From GCA-2718845 sp913041905 (GTDB taxonomy: Bacteria; Pseudomonadota; Gammaproteobacteria; GCA-002705445; GCA-002716945): a DNA stretch of 24,765 nucleotides. This document shows, piece after piece, positions 14,902 to 22,570 of this stretch. The position numbers were made by a program, and so were the translations under genes. The first letter of the stretch is position 1. Each line of letters starts with the position of its first letter. The notes beneath the pieces were generated by a model that saw nothing but the letters and a program-made list of their open reading frames with translations, was not told where the DNA came from and searched no databases. The stretch spans positions 1 to 24,765 of the forward strand of contig CAJWJQ010000015.1 in assembly GCA_913041905.1 (NCBI GenBank), in the 5' to 3' direction.

Positions 14902-15924
14902 ATGTCTAAAACATATAAAGAATTCCTTGTAATCAGAAATGATAAGATTGGAGATTTTATATTAATATGGCCTGCATTGGCATGGCTTAAAAAAAATATA
15001 TTAGACTGCAAGATAGTCTGTATCATTTCTAAGGAAGTAATTAGGTTAGCTGAATATTGCCCATATATAGATGATATTATAATCGATGATAAGATTAATG
15101 TATTAAAAAATAAATTAAGAAATTATAATTTTACAGCATCAATCACTTTTTTTTCTACTCTTAAAATAGGTTACGTACTAAAATCTATTAACATACCTAT
15201 AAGAATTGCACCAAAAACAAAAATTGCTCAATTCTTTTATAATCATAAAGTTTTGCAAAAAAGATCTAAATCTCTAAAACCTGAATTTGAATATAATTTA
15301 GATTTAGTTGACGAATTATTTGAAATATTAAATCTAAAAGATATTGAAGATGCTGATGACGCTCCTTTTCTAACGCTTGATTATGAACAATCTTTATTAT
15401 ATAAAAAAGAATTTATTGAAAAATATAAATTAAAAGGAGATAGAAAAATAATTTTTCTACATCCAAGTACTGGTGGTTCGTCAAAAGGTCTTTCTCTAGA
15501 CACGTACGCTGATTTGTGTAGAGGTTTAAGAAAGTTTGATGACTATAATTTTTTAATACACTCATCACATAAAGATAGAAATGTTGCAAAAGATCTTGAA
15601 GAAAAAATTAGAAATGATGTTTCAGTAAATATAATACAACCAACAAATGATTTATCAAAAATGATTCATAATATTAATGTTTCGGATGTTTTTATATCTG
15701 GATCTACTGGTCCTCTACATGTTGCTGGTGCTTTAAATAAAAAAACGATTGCTTTTTATCCAAACAAGAAGTCATCAACAAGTTTACGATGGGAGACTAT
15801 TAATAGCTTCAATAAAAGATTGAGTTTTACTGATTTAAATAAATCTAGAAAGCATATAATGATTGATATGAAAAAAAGTCTTCTAGATATTCAGAAGTTT
15901 ATAGGCTCACAAGATATAATCTAA
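14902..15924 (+). CDS. Glycosyltransferase family 9 (heptosyltransferase-like)
   Basis: This 340-residue GT9 protein begins EFLVIRNDKIGDFILIWPALAWLKK, the GT9 acceptor-side loop (R-x-D-x-I-G-D). The C-terminal half has IIFLHPSTGGSSKGLSLDTYADLC and GSTGPLHVAGAL, the nucleotide-sugar site in which family members usually have D-S-G/T-x-x-x-H. The Cys cluster found near the end of WaaF and of the GT9 at 2853 is absent, so it is a different subgroup. It may transfer heptose or another sugar in lipopolysaccharide core or O-chain. It lies 3 bases after the UDP-glucuronate decarboxylase gene and has no Shine-Dalgarno. Its last 18 bases overlap waaF on the other strand. Confidence 0.88.
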   Translation: MSKTYKEFLVIRNDKIGDFILIWPALAWLKKNILDCKIVCIISKEVIRLAEYCPYIDDIIIDDKINVLKNKLRNYNFTASITFFSTLKIGYVLKSINIPIRIAPKTKIAQFFYNHKVLQKRSKSLKPEFEYNLDLVDELFEILNLKDIEDADDAPFLTLDYEQSLLYKKEFIEKYKLKGDRKIIFLHPSTGGSSKGLSLDTYADLCRGLRKFDDYNFLIHSSHKDRNVAKDLEEKIRNDVSVNIIQPTNDLSKMIHNINVSDVFISGSTGPLHVAGALNKKTIAFYPNKKSSTSLRWETINSFNKRLSFTDLNKSRKHIMIDMKKSLLDIQKFIGSQDII

Positions 15925-16914
15925 TGACGCCTTAAATACTTCTTCTGTAGATATTTTTTTGAGACAATTTAGGTGTTTCAATGGGCATACTCTTTTAAAA
16001 CATGGGCTGCAATCTAAATTTTTATATATTACTTCTCCACTATTATTGTTAATTAATGGCGGTGTATAGAATGGTGATGAAGACCCATACAGGGCAATTA
16101 TCTTACAATTCACTGCACCAGCTATGTGCATGAGTCCAGAATCATTTGAAATAACAAGGTCGGCAATAGACAATAAATATATTACTTCAATTAATGAGGT
16201 GCTGCCAATTAAAGAAATAATAGAGTCAGATGCACATTTATTTTTAATATCATTGTTAATAGAGTCGTCCTTTCCTAAAAAAATAATATTATACACAGAG
16301 GCATCATATGAGTTTGCTAAATCTATCCAGTAATCTAATGGCCATTTTTTTGCATTTCCATACTCAGCATCTGGGCATAACATAATATTTTTTTTTGTAT
16401 GATCTATATTATATTTTGTTAAAATTTTATTTCTGATGGAATTATTAATTTTTAATTGAGGCTTTATATTTATATTATATTTTTCATTTATTAAATATAA
16501 ATATCTTTCCACCATTGTTCTTTCAAATTTAGTATATTTAAAACCTTTGTTAATTAAAAAATATCTAAATTCGGTTAGATATCCTATTCTCTCGGGTATA
16601 TTTGCTAACCATGGTATAAGCGAAGATTTAAAACTATTTTGTAAAATAAAAGATGTTGTATATTTATTATTTTTTAGTTTATTTGCTAAACTAATTCTTT
16701 CAAACAAACCAAATTTTCCATGATTTACATCTAGTATGTATGTGCTATTTATTTGCGGCATAAGATTAACTAGTTTTTCTATATCCGGTCTTATAATTAC
16801 ATCTATAATGCTGTTTGGATAATATGATTTTAATTTTATAATTAAAGACTGTGACATTATTACGTCTCCAATCCATGCTGGCATTATTAACAGAAATTTT
16901 TTATTTTGATTCAT
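15907..16914 (-). CDS. waaF: Lipopolysaccharide heptosyltransferase II
   Basis: This 335-residue GT9 enzyme adds the second heptose to the inner core of lipopolysaccharide from ADP-heptose, at the inner face of the inner membrane. WaaF hallmarks are LLIMPAWIGDVIMSQSLIIKLK at the N-terminus, the LQNSFKSSLIPWLANIPERIGYLTEFRYFLIN block (E. coli-type N-S-F-K-S-A-L-x-P), AEYGNAKKWPLDYWIDLA, the donor-binding SNDSGLMHIAGAV, LYGSSSPFYTPPL and the Cys-rich CSPCFKRVCPLKHLNCL near the end. The start ATG 16914 overlaps the hldD stop as ATGA, so synthesis of the sugar donor's last enzyme and of the transferase is coupled. The 3' end overlaps the convergent GT9 gene by 18 bases. Confidence 0.92.
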   Translation of the reverse strand: MNQNKKFLLIMPAWIGDVIMSQSLIIKLKSYYPNSIIDVIIRPDIEKLVNLMPQINSTYILDVNHGKFGLFERISLANKLKNNKYTTSFILQNSFKSSLIPWLANIPERIGYLTEFRYFLINKGFKYTKFERTMVERYLYLINEKYNINIKPQLKINNSIRNKILTKYNIDHTKKNIMLCPDAEYGNAKKWPLDYWIDLANSYDASVYNIIFLGKDDSINNDIKNKCASDSIISLIGSTSLIEVIYLLSIADLVISNDSGLMHIAGAVNCKIIALYGSSSPFYTPPLINNNSGEVIYKNLDCSPCFKRVCPLKHLNCLKKISTEEVFKASLDYIL

Positions 16915-17867
16915 GTATTTTTAGATAACCAGTCTAAATAGTCTTTTACGCCTTTTTCTAATGTAGTAAATTTTTCATCAAAACCTTTGGACTTCAAGTA
17001 TGTCATGTCTGCCTCTGTAAAAGATTGGTATTGGTTAATCAAATTATCTGGGAAATCAATATATGTTATTTTTCCTTTCCCAAAATAAGCTAAAACACAA
17101 TTGGCTATGTCGTTAAATGTTCTACTCATACCAGTCCCAACGTTATAAATACCAGAGATATTTTTATGTTTTTGAAACCATCTTTTTACTTTAATAGTAT
17201 CTTCAACACAAATAAAATCTCTCCTCTGTTCTCCATCATTATATCCATGGCTGCCTTTAAAAAGTTTTATTTCACCATCATTTTTCATTTGATTATAAAA
17301 ATGAAATACAACGCTAGACATCCCTTCTTTATGATGTTCTCTTGGTCCAAATACATTAAAATATCTTAAACCAACAACCTGGGATGATATTTTAGATTCA
17401 TTTTCTCGATAAAATGTATCAAATAATAATTTGGACTCAGCGTAATGATTTAAAAATGATTCATTGTTCGAATCCTCTTTAAATTTTGTGCCATTACCAT
17501 ATACAGAAGCTGATGATGCGTATATTAATGGTATTTTATTATTACTAGAAAACTCAAGTAAATTTTTTGAAAATTCAAAATTTGTATTCATAATATATTC
17601 TCTATCAGGTTCAGTTGTTTTAGAGCATGCTCCGAGATGGAAAATACAATCTATTTTATTAATATAATTTTTAGATAATTTTTTTATTTCTTTAATAAAT
17701 GAATTTTTATCAACACAATCTAGATATTTTAAGTCTTTTAAGTTTTCGAATTTTTTTGTATAAGTATTGCGCTCTTCAACTATCAGAATATCATTTATAT
17801 TATCTAGGTTTAATTTGTGAACTAGGTTGCTTCCAATGAAACCAGCTCCACCAGTAACTATTATCAT
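16911..17867 (-). CDS. hldD: ADP-L-glycero-D-manno-heptose 6-epimerase
   Basis: HldD converts ADP-D-glycero- to ADP-L-glycero-D-manno-heptose, the donor used by WaaF. The 318-residue extended SDR protein has GGAGFIGS at 6-13, the HldD-specific FHLGACSKTTEPD (77-88; usual S/D-T-T-E), ASSASVYG (117-124), catalytic Y142 and K146 in HYAESK, and RYFNVFGPREHHKEGMSSVVFHF. GEQRRDFICVEDT, the sugar-site segment, comes next. It is of normal length. The start ATG 17867 has a GGAAAAG ribosome site six bases upstream, one of the few clear ones here. A TATAAT with a partial -35 lies in the 119-base divergent spacer shared with purE. Confidence 0.96.
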   Translation of the reverse strand: MIIVTGGAGFIGSNLVHKLNLDNINDILIVEERNTYTKKFENLKDLKYLDCVDKNSFIKEIKKLSKNYINKIDCIFHLGACSKTTEPDREYIMNTNFEFSKNLLEFSSNNKIPLIYASSASVYGNGTKFKEDSNNESFLNHYAESKLLFDTFYRENESKISSQVVGLRYFNVFGPREHHKEGMSSVVFHFYNQMKNDGEIKLFKGSHGYNDGEQRRDFICVEDTIKVKRWFQKHKNISGIYNVGTGMSRTFNDIANCVLAYFGKGKITYIDFPDNLINQYQSFTEADMTYLKSKGFDEKFTTLEKGVKDYLDWLSKNT

Positions 17868-17906
17868 TTTCTTTTCCAGGTTAATTAATCCATTATGCTT
17901 TTATAA

Positions 17907-17936
17907 ATTATATAAAACATAGCGGTATTTGACCAA
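17907..17936 (-). promoter_or_regulatory. Probable promoter of hldD-waaF
   Basis: On the minus strand a TTGGTC (-35, plus-strand 17931-17936) is followed after 18 bases by TATAAT (-10, 17907-17912), 39 bases before ATG 17867. Unlike several others in the window, this unit has a normal leader with a ribosome site. Confidence 0.45.
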
Positions 17937-17971
17937 TAAAAGATAATAACTATTGTGAACAAAGGATATAC

Positions 17972-17980
17972 TGATACAAT
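17972..17980 (+). promoter_or_regulatory. Possible extended -10 (TGATACAAT) of purE, leaderless start
   Basis: TGATACAAT ends six bases before ATG 17987, which would put +1 on the A of the start codon. A TTGTGA at 17953-17958 is a weak -35 (16-base spacing). An AAAGGA at 17961-17966 is too far upstream (20 bases) to act as a ribosome site. An alternative promoter is TTGACC (17929-17934) with TATTGT (17951-17956). Confidence 0.4.
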
Positions 17981-17986
17981 CTCTTT

Positions 17987-18484
17987 ATGAAGAAATCGAA
18001 TAATCTTGTTTCAATCATCATGGGGTCAAAATCAGACTGGCCTACAATGAAAAATACCGCCTTAATACTTGAAAAACTTAAGATCAGCTATGAATGTAAG
18101 GTTGTGTCTGCTCATAGAACTCCTGATTTGTTATTTGATTATGCTAAATCAGCTGAATCTAGAGGGGTTGAGGTAATAATTGCAGGCGCAGGCGGTGCAG
18201 CACATTTGCCAGGAATGGCAGCTTCATTAACTCATCTTCCCGTTATAGGAGTGCCAATTAAATCTAAAAACCTTGAAGGTTTAGACTCTCTTTTATCTAT
18301 TAATCAGATGCCAAAAGGCATCCCGGTAGCAACAGTTGCTATAGGTATAAGTGGGGCAATAAATTCTGCACTCTTGGCTGCAGGGATATTGGGAATAAAA
18401 CATGATGAGATAAAAAGTAATTTACTAAAATATCGTCAAAAACAAACTAAAGACGTTTTAAAAAACGGAAATCCACAAAAATAG
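17987..18484 (+). CDS. purE: N5-carboxyaminoimidazole ribonucleotide mutase (class I PurE)
   Basis: PurE moves the carboxyl group of N5-CAIR to make CAIR in purine synthesis, acting after PurK. The 165-residue protein has VSIIMGSKSDWPTM (substrate phosphate/ribose loop), VVSAHRTPD with the catalytic H43, and GAGGAAHLPGMAASLT (67 onward), all class I features and of normal length. NQMPKGIPVATVAIG is also conserved. It stands two bases before purK in a two-gene operon, the usual arrangement. The ATG has no ribosome site and a -10-like element lies directly upstream, so the mRNA may be leaderless. Confidence 0.97.
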   Translation: MKKSNNLVSIIMGSKSDWPTMKNTALILEKLKISYECKVVSAHRTPDLLFDYAKSAESRGVEVIIAGAGGAAHLPGMAASLTHLPVIGVPIKSKNLEGLDSLLSINQMPKGIPVATVAIGISGAINSALLAAGILGIKHDEIKSNLLKYRQKQTKDVLKNGNPQK

Positions 18485-18486
18485 CA

Positions 18487-19572
18487 ATGCGTATAGGTAT
18501 ACTTGGCGGCGGTCAATTGGCAATGATGATGATTAAAATGTCATTAAATAAGCACAATATAGATTTTCTAGTAGTTGACCCATCTGAAAAACCACCGGCT
18601 TCAAAATATGCAGAATGCATAAAATCTGAATATGATGATATTGAGTCTCTTAATTTACTAATTAAAAATTGCGATGTTGTTACAATAGATTTTGAAAATG
18701 TTCCTAGCCATGCTCTTCAATATTTAGAAAAACATATGTCAGTTTATCCTAATTCGAAATCGATTGAAATTTGCCAAGATAGATTAAGCGAAAAAAATCT
18801 ATTTTTGCAAAACAATATTCCAACAACAAAATTTAAATCTATAGGGTCGGAAAAAGATTTGGAAGAAGCTATAAAAAAATTTGGAGGTGATTCAATATTA
18901 AAATCTAGAAAATTAGGTTATGACGGTAAGAATCAAATAGTTGTAGGTAATCAGAATGCTAAAGATATCTGGAATAAAACAGGAGGGGTGGAATCAATAA
19001 TAGAGAATAAAGTTAATTTTATTACAGAAGTATCAATTATTGGTGTTAGGAATATAGCTGGTGAAACATTTTTCTATCCTCTTGTAGAGAATTCCCATAA
19101 ACATGGAATTTTAAATACGAGTATAGCTCCTTTTGAAAATCATACGCTACAAAAAGAAGCAGAGGTCATACACAAAAAAATAACAAGTTTAATGGATTAT
19201 GTTGGTGTTTTGGTTATTGAATTTTTTATTGATAAAAATAATAGATTAATAGCTAATGAAATGGCTCCGAGAGTTCATAATTCTGGACATTGGACAATAT
19301 CAGGTTCAAATATAAGTCAATTTGAGTCTCATATTTTAGCCATAAGCAATTTACCTTTAAAAGAAATTAAAACTCCTAAATATTCAGGTATGGTAAATAT
19401 AATTTCTAAAATGCCGGATATAAATAAAATAGAAAAAATTGGTGTTTCAAATATATTTAATTATGGCAAATCAGAAAGGCCTAATAGAAAGCTTGGGCAT
19501 ATAACTATTACATGTTCTGATAAAAAGTTATTAATAGAAAAAATAGATGCAATAAGCAAGATACTTTATTAG
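18487..19572 (+). CDS. purK: 5-(carboxyamino)imidazole ribonucleotide synthase
   Basis: PurK uses ATP and bicarbonate to carboxylate AIR to N5-CAIR, the substrate of PurE. The 361-residue ATP-grasp enzyme starts MRIGILGGGQLAMMM, the family glycine motif. It contains VVTIDFENVPSHAL, CQDRLSEKNLFLQNNIPTTKF, ILKSRKLGYDGKNQ (ATP-binding Lys/Gly loop) and the metal-binding end of the ATP-grasp domain, VIEFFIDKNNRLIANEMAPRVHNSGHWT. The length is typical. It begins two bases after the purE stop. Its TAG shares bases with the TAA of the convergent cupin gene (4-base overlap), so no intrinsic terminator separates them. Confidence 0.97.
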   Translation: MRIGILGGGQLAMMMIKMSLNKHNIDFLVVDPSEKPPASKYAECIKSEYDDIESLNLLIKNCDVVTIDFENVPSHALQYLEKHMSVYPNSKSIEICQDRLSEKNLFLQNNIPTTKFKSIGSEKDLEEAIKKFGGDSILKSRKLGYDGKNQIVVGNQNAKDIWNKTGGVESIIENKVNFITEVSIIGVRNIAGETFFYPLVENSHKHGILNTSIAPFENHTLQKEAEVIHKKITSLMDYVGVLVIEFFIDKNNRLIANEMAPRVHNSGHWTISGSNISQFESHILAISNLPLKEIKTPKYSGMVNIISKMPDINKIEKIGVSNIFNYGKSERPNRKLGHITITCSDKKLLIEKIDAISKILY

Positions 19573-19901
19573 TGGGATCTTTTGCCGTAAAAAACACAAA
19601 CAAAATAACATCCTTCTGGTCCAGCATGGACTCTGTGAAAGACACCATCTTGTATTAAAACAGAATCTCCTTCTTTAACTTCTATTTTCTTATCATTTAA
19701 TTCCATTTTTCCATTTCCTCTTATAAAAAAATATACTTCCTCTTGTCCTTTGTGGTCATGTCCAGAAGTGCTTTTTAAGGGTTTAAGGTCTGTGCTACTA
19801 ACAACAAGGTTTTTTAAAATAGTATTATCCTTTACAACATAACGATCATCTTCTTTTGTTATGCTACCACCTATATCATTAATATTTATTAATACTGACA
19901 T
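19569..19901 (-). CDS. Small cupin-domain protein at the end of the pan operon
   Basis: I place the start at ATG 19901, giving 110 residues (MSVLININDIGG...). A longer frame to TTG 19922 would overlap panD by 8 bases and lacks support. The protein is a single cupin barrel. Motif 1 is GHDHKGQEEVYFFIRGNG (two His, a Glu and the trailing Gly) and motif 2 is EGDSVLIQDGVFHRV with the last metal-binding His. The metal site is complete, so it could be a small enzyme (isomerase, dioxygenase) or a metabolite-binding regulator. It lies 13 bases after panD, the last gene of a long minus-strand operon, and overlaps purK tail to tail. A link to pantothenate or polyketide-like aldehyde chemistry is possible, but nothing in the sequence proves it. 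Confidence 0.82.
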   Translation of the reverse strand: MSVLININDIGGSITKEDDRYVVKDNTILKNLVVSSTDLKPLKSTSGHDHKGQEEVYFFIRGNGKMELNDKKIEVKEGDSVLIQDGVFHRVHAGPEGCYFVCVFYGKRSH

Positions 19902-19914
19902 AATTATATTACCA

Positions 19915-20295
19915 TCATGCAATACTTATCTTTTTATGTGAATCTTTTTCAATAATTTTATTATGATTATCCACATAAATAACTTTCGGTCTATGGTTTA
20001 AATATTCAGACTTCTCAAGATTTATATACGTACATATTATTATTTTGTCATTTACATTAACCTTATGACACGCTGCTCCATTTACACATATAACCCCGGT
20101 TTCAGGCTTTCCCTCAATAACATATGTACTGAACCTTTCTCCATTCGTTAAATTATAAATATCAATTTTCTCATAGGGTCTTATTCCAACAGCTTTCATC
20201 AAAGAAACATCTATCTCGCATGATCCCTCATAATCTATTTCAGAACCAGTGACTGTTGCTTTATGAATTTTAGAATTTAAAAATACTCTAGCCAT
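19915..20295 (-). CDS. panD: Aspartate 1-decarboxylase
   Basis: PanD makes beta-alanine from aspartate for pantothenate synthesis. It is made as a proenzyme that cleaves itself between G24 and S25 (DYEGSCEID) to form the pyruvoyl cofactor on Ser25. The rest of the 126-residue protein shows the family pattern: K9 and H11 near the N-terminus, YEKIDIYNLTNGERFSTYVI with the conserved Asn/Gly/R segment, and VICVNGAACHKVNVNDKIIICTY (usual G-A-A-A-x-x-x-x-x-G-D). The start ATG 20295 follows panC by 11 bases, with no ribosome site. No PanZ-like activator is nearby; the small cupin gene follows instead. Confidence 0.95.
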   Translation of the reverse strand: MARVFLNSKIHKATVTGSEIDYEGSCEIDVSLMKAVGIRPYEKIDIYNLTNGERFSTYVIEGKPETGVICVNGAACHKVNVNDKIIICTYINLEKSEYLNHRPKVIYVDNHNKIIEKDSHKKISIA

Positions 20296-20306
20296 ACGGT
20301 ATATTA

Positions 20307-21134
20307 CTATTGTATTTCAAAATTGTCTATTAATCGTACTTTACCTACATAAATTGCCAAAAATATTCTTTTCTTATTGTTTAGTTTTTTTTCTATACCC
20401 AATAAGCCATGCTGAGAATGCAGGTTAGAAAGGTTCAATTCTTCAATATACTCTATTGAAAAATCATCAGTATTTAATGAGGTTTTTAAATCTATCAGAT
20501 TTTCTCTAATATCTAATATTTTTTTAGAAACCAACGCTTTTTGTTTATCATTAAGTAAATTATTTCTAGAACTTAATGCTAATCCATTGTCATCTCTAAT
20601 AGTTGGACATGAAACAATCAATAATTTATTTGTTTTTTTATAAAATTCTTGATGAATATATTTAATTAAAAGTAATTGCTGGTAATCTTTTTCGCCAAAA
20701 AACATATAATCTGGATTAATAGCGTCTATGAGTTGCTTCACTATTATATAGACTCCTTCAAAATGTCCTGGCCTATATTTTCCACAAAGTAAATTATTAA
20801 AGCCCCATGGTAGTTTTATATTTTCAAAATCTTTAGGTAAAATATCATTTTTGTCGGGCATAAATAAACAATCTATATGGTTTTTTTGTAATATTTTTAT
20901 ATCGTTATCGATTGTTGAAGGATAATTTTTAAAATCTTCTTTGCTATTGAATTGAAGTGGGTTAACAAATAAAGAGGCAATTTTAATAGATTCATAGCCT
21001 TCTGATGATTTAATTAGGCTCAAATGCCCGTCATGTAAGTTTCCCATTGTAGGTATTAAAGATATTTTTTTATTAGAGCTTTTTAAAAATTTAGTATAAT
21101 GTGCAATCTCTTTTTTTGATGTTATGATTTCCAT
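20307..21134 (-). CDS. panC: Pantothenate synthetase (pantoate--beta-alanine ligase)
   Basis: PanC joins pantoate and beta-alanine using ATP, through a pantoyl-adenylate. The 275-residue protein has the class I synthetase-like signatures: IPTMGNLHDGHLSLI with the HIGH-type HDGH at 34-37, FVNPLQFNSKEDFKNYP (pantoate site), GHFEGVYIIVKQL, YMFFGEKDYQQLLLI and DDNGLALSSRNNLL, which holds the KMSKS-like Ser/Arg segment. All expected blocks are present and the length is normal. It starts eight bases after panB and is followed by panD, so the three genes encode pantoate synthesis from ketoisovalerate (except the ketopantoate reductase), beta-alanine formation and the condensation. Confidence 0.97.
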   Translation of the reverse strand: MEIITSKKEIAHYTKFLKSSNKKISLIPTMGNLHDGHLSLIKSSEGYESIKIASLFVNPLQFNSKEDFKNYPSTIDNDIKILQKNHIDCLFMPDKNDILPKDFENIKLPWGFNNLLCGKYRPGHFEGVYIIVKQLIDAINPDYMFFGEKDYQQLLLIKYIHQEFYKKTNKLLIVSCPTIRDDNGLALSSRNNLLNDKQKALVSKKILDIRENLIDLKTSLNTDDFSIEYIEELNLSNLHSQHGLLGIEKKLNNKKRIFLAIYVGKVRLIDNFEIQ

Positions 21135-21142
21135 GTTTAAAA

Positions 21143-21910
21143 TTATTTATTTCTAGAATCTTTGATAAATTTTTTAATTCTATCTTTAAAATTATTAATT
21201 TTTAGATAGTCCTTATTAAAGAATTTAGGAATGCCATTAAAGCTTATGCCAAGTAAATCATATAAAACTAATATTTGTCCATCACAAAATTTGCCAGACC
21301 CTATCCCTATAACTGGTATTTTAAGTCTTGAAGAAATTTCAGATGCTGTTTTCTCAGATATACACTCTACAATTAATATCTTAGCTCCTGCTTTTTCAAT
21401 GAGTACTGCTTGCTCTACCAACATATCATGCTCTGCTTGTTTTACTCCAAATTTTCTGAATTGGTTTTTTCTTGATATAAACTGAGGGGTTAAGCCTATA
21501 TGGCCGCAAACAGATATTTTTTGTTCTGCAAGAGACTTAATAATATTAAAATTTTTATTATTACATTCAATTTTTACCATATCTGCTCCTGACTCTTTTA
21601 TTAATAATTTTGAATTTTTAATAGCCTGTTTAGGTTTTTGATATGTATGTCTAGGCATGTCAGAAATTAAATATGCTCTGGTTATTCCTTTGGATACAAT
21701 TTTTGTATGATAAACTATTTCATCTAATGTTACAGAGTGTGTGTTCTTATTGCCCTGTATAACTTCTCCTAAAGAATCGCCAACAAGTATTATGTCTATA
21801 CCACAGTCATCGATAACTTTTGCAAAGCTAGCATCATATGCTGTTAAAGACGATATTCCTTTGTTATTTTTTTTTAATGAATTTATTTTTTTTAATGATG
21901 TCTTTATCAT
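21143..21910 (-). CDS. panB: 3-methyl-2-oxobutanoate hydroxymethyltransferase
   Basis: PanB transfers a hydroxymethyl group from methylene-tetrahydrofolate to 2-oxoisovalerate, giving ketopantoate. The 255-residue TIM-barrel enzyme shows ISSLTAYDASFA, the magnesium ligand D45 in IILVGDSLG, D84 in LISDMPRHTY, and the substrate/metal segment DMVKIEC with E115; IVECIS holds the expected catalytic Glu further on. It needs a folate cofactor, so co-location with folK is metabolically sensible. No panE (ketopantoate reductase) lies in the window. The start ATG 21910 is eight bases after the kinase stop. Confidence 0.97.
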   Translation of the reverse strand: MIKTSLKKINSLKKNNKGISSLTAYDASFAKVIDDCGIDIILVGDSLGEVIQGNKNTHSVTLDEIVYHTKIVSKGITRAYLISDMPRHTYQKPKQAIKNSKLLIKESGADMVKIECNNKNFNIIKSLAEQKISVCGHIGLTPQFISRKNQFRKFGVKQAEHDMLVEQAVLIEKAGAKILIVECISEKTASEISSRLKIPVIGIGSGKFCDGQILVLYDLLGISFNGIPKFFNKDYLKINNFKDRIKKFIKDSRNK

Positions 21911-21918
21911 AATAGGAG

Positions 21919-22563
21919 CTATAAATTTATGGTTGATGGGTTAAAAAAACTCTTCCCTTTTGATTCCTTTTTTATCTCTTGAAGTAAAATAGAGTAATCG
22001 CTCTCTTTATTAATATCTACACTAGAAGTATTAATTATTAACAAAGGGGAGCCTTCATATGAATAAAAATATTTTGTATAGGCAGCTATGATATTTTTTA
22101 GATAATCTTCAGTAAGGTTATTTTCAAAATTATTCCCTCTTTTCCTTATTCTATTCATTAAAGTATTACAATCAGCTTGTAAATAGATAACTAAATCAGG
22201 GTTAGGTATCGCAAGTTTAAGTGCTTTATAAATATCAAGATACAAATTATATTCTTTATTAGATAGGATTGCTTTTGCAAATAATTTATCCTTATTTATA
22301 AAAAAATCTGAAATTATATTTTTTTTATTAATTGTATCGGTTTTTTCTTTAGAAAAATCATTAGATCTTTGAAGTAGGAAATATAATTGCGTGGGCAATG
22401 CATAACGCTCAATATCATTGTAGAATAATTTTAAAAAAGGGTTGTCTAAAAAATTTTCTAACAATATCTCGCTATCTAGACTGTTAGCAAGTTTTTTTGC
22501 AAGAGTGGTTTTTCCCACTCCAATTGGGCCTTCGACAACTATAAATTTTTTATTTTTATACAT
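21919..22563 (-). CDS. Deoxynucleoside kinase (dAK/dGK family)
   Basis: This 214-residue P-loop kinase belongs to the family of deoxyadenosine/deoxyguanosine kinases that phosphorylate salvaged deoxynucleosides with ATP. The Walker A is EGPIGVGKTT (11-20), LLENF takes the place of the family's catalytic Glu region, and LPTQLYFLLQRSNDF is the base-binding helix. The arginine-rich lid is NRIRKRGNNFE. The family segment usually ending in D-R is SDFFINKDKLFA here, with Lys in place of Arg. The substrate base is not deducible. The position between folK and panB is one I recall for this family in gammaproteobacteria, which helps both the call and the lineage assignment. Spacing is seven bases to folK and eight to panB. 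Confidence 0.88.
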   Translation of the reverse strand: MYKNKKFIVVEGPIGVGKTTLAKKLANSLDSEILLENFLDNPFLKLFYNDIERYALPTQLYFLLQRSNDFSKEKTDTINKKNIISDFFINKDKLFAKAILSNKEYNLYLDIYKALKLAIPNPDLVIYLQADCNTLMNRIRKRGNNFENNLTEDYLKNIIAAYTKYFYSYEGSPLLIINTSSVDINKESDYSILLQEIKKESKGKSFFNPSTINL

Positions 22564-22570
22564 ATATTTT

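Noticed and set aside
19902..19922. TTG 19922 as start of the cupin protein
   Set aside because: It overlaps panD and adds residues outside the cupin; ATG 19901 gives a normal small cupin.
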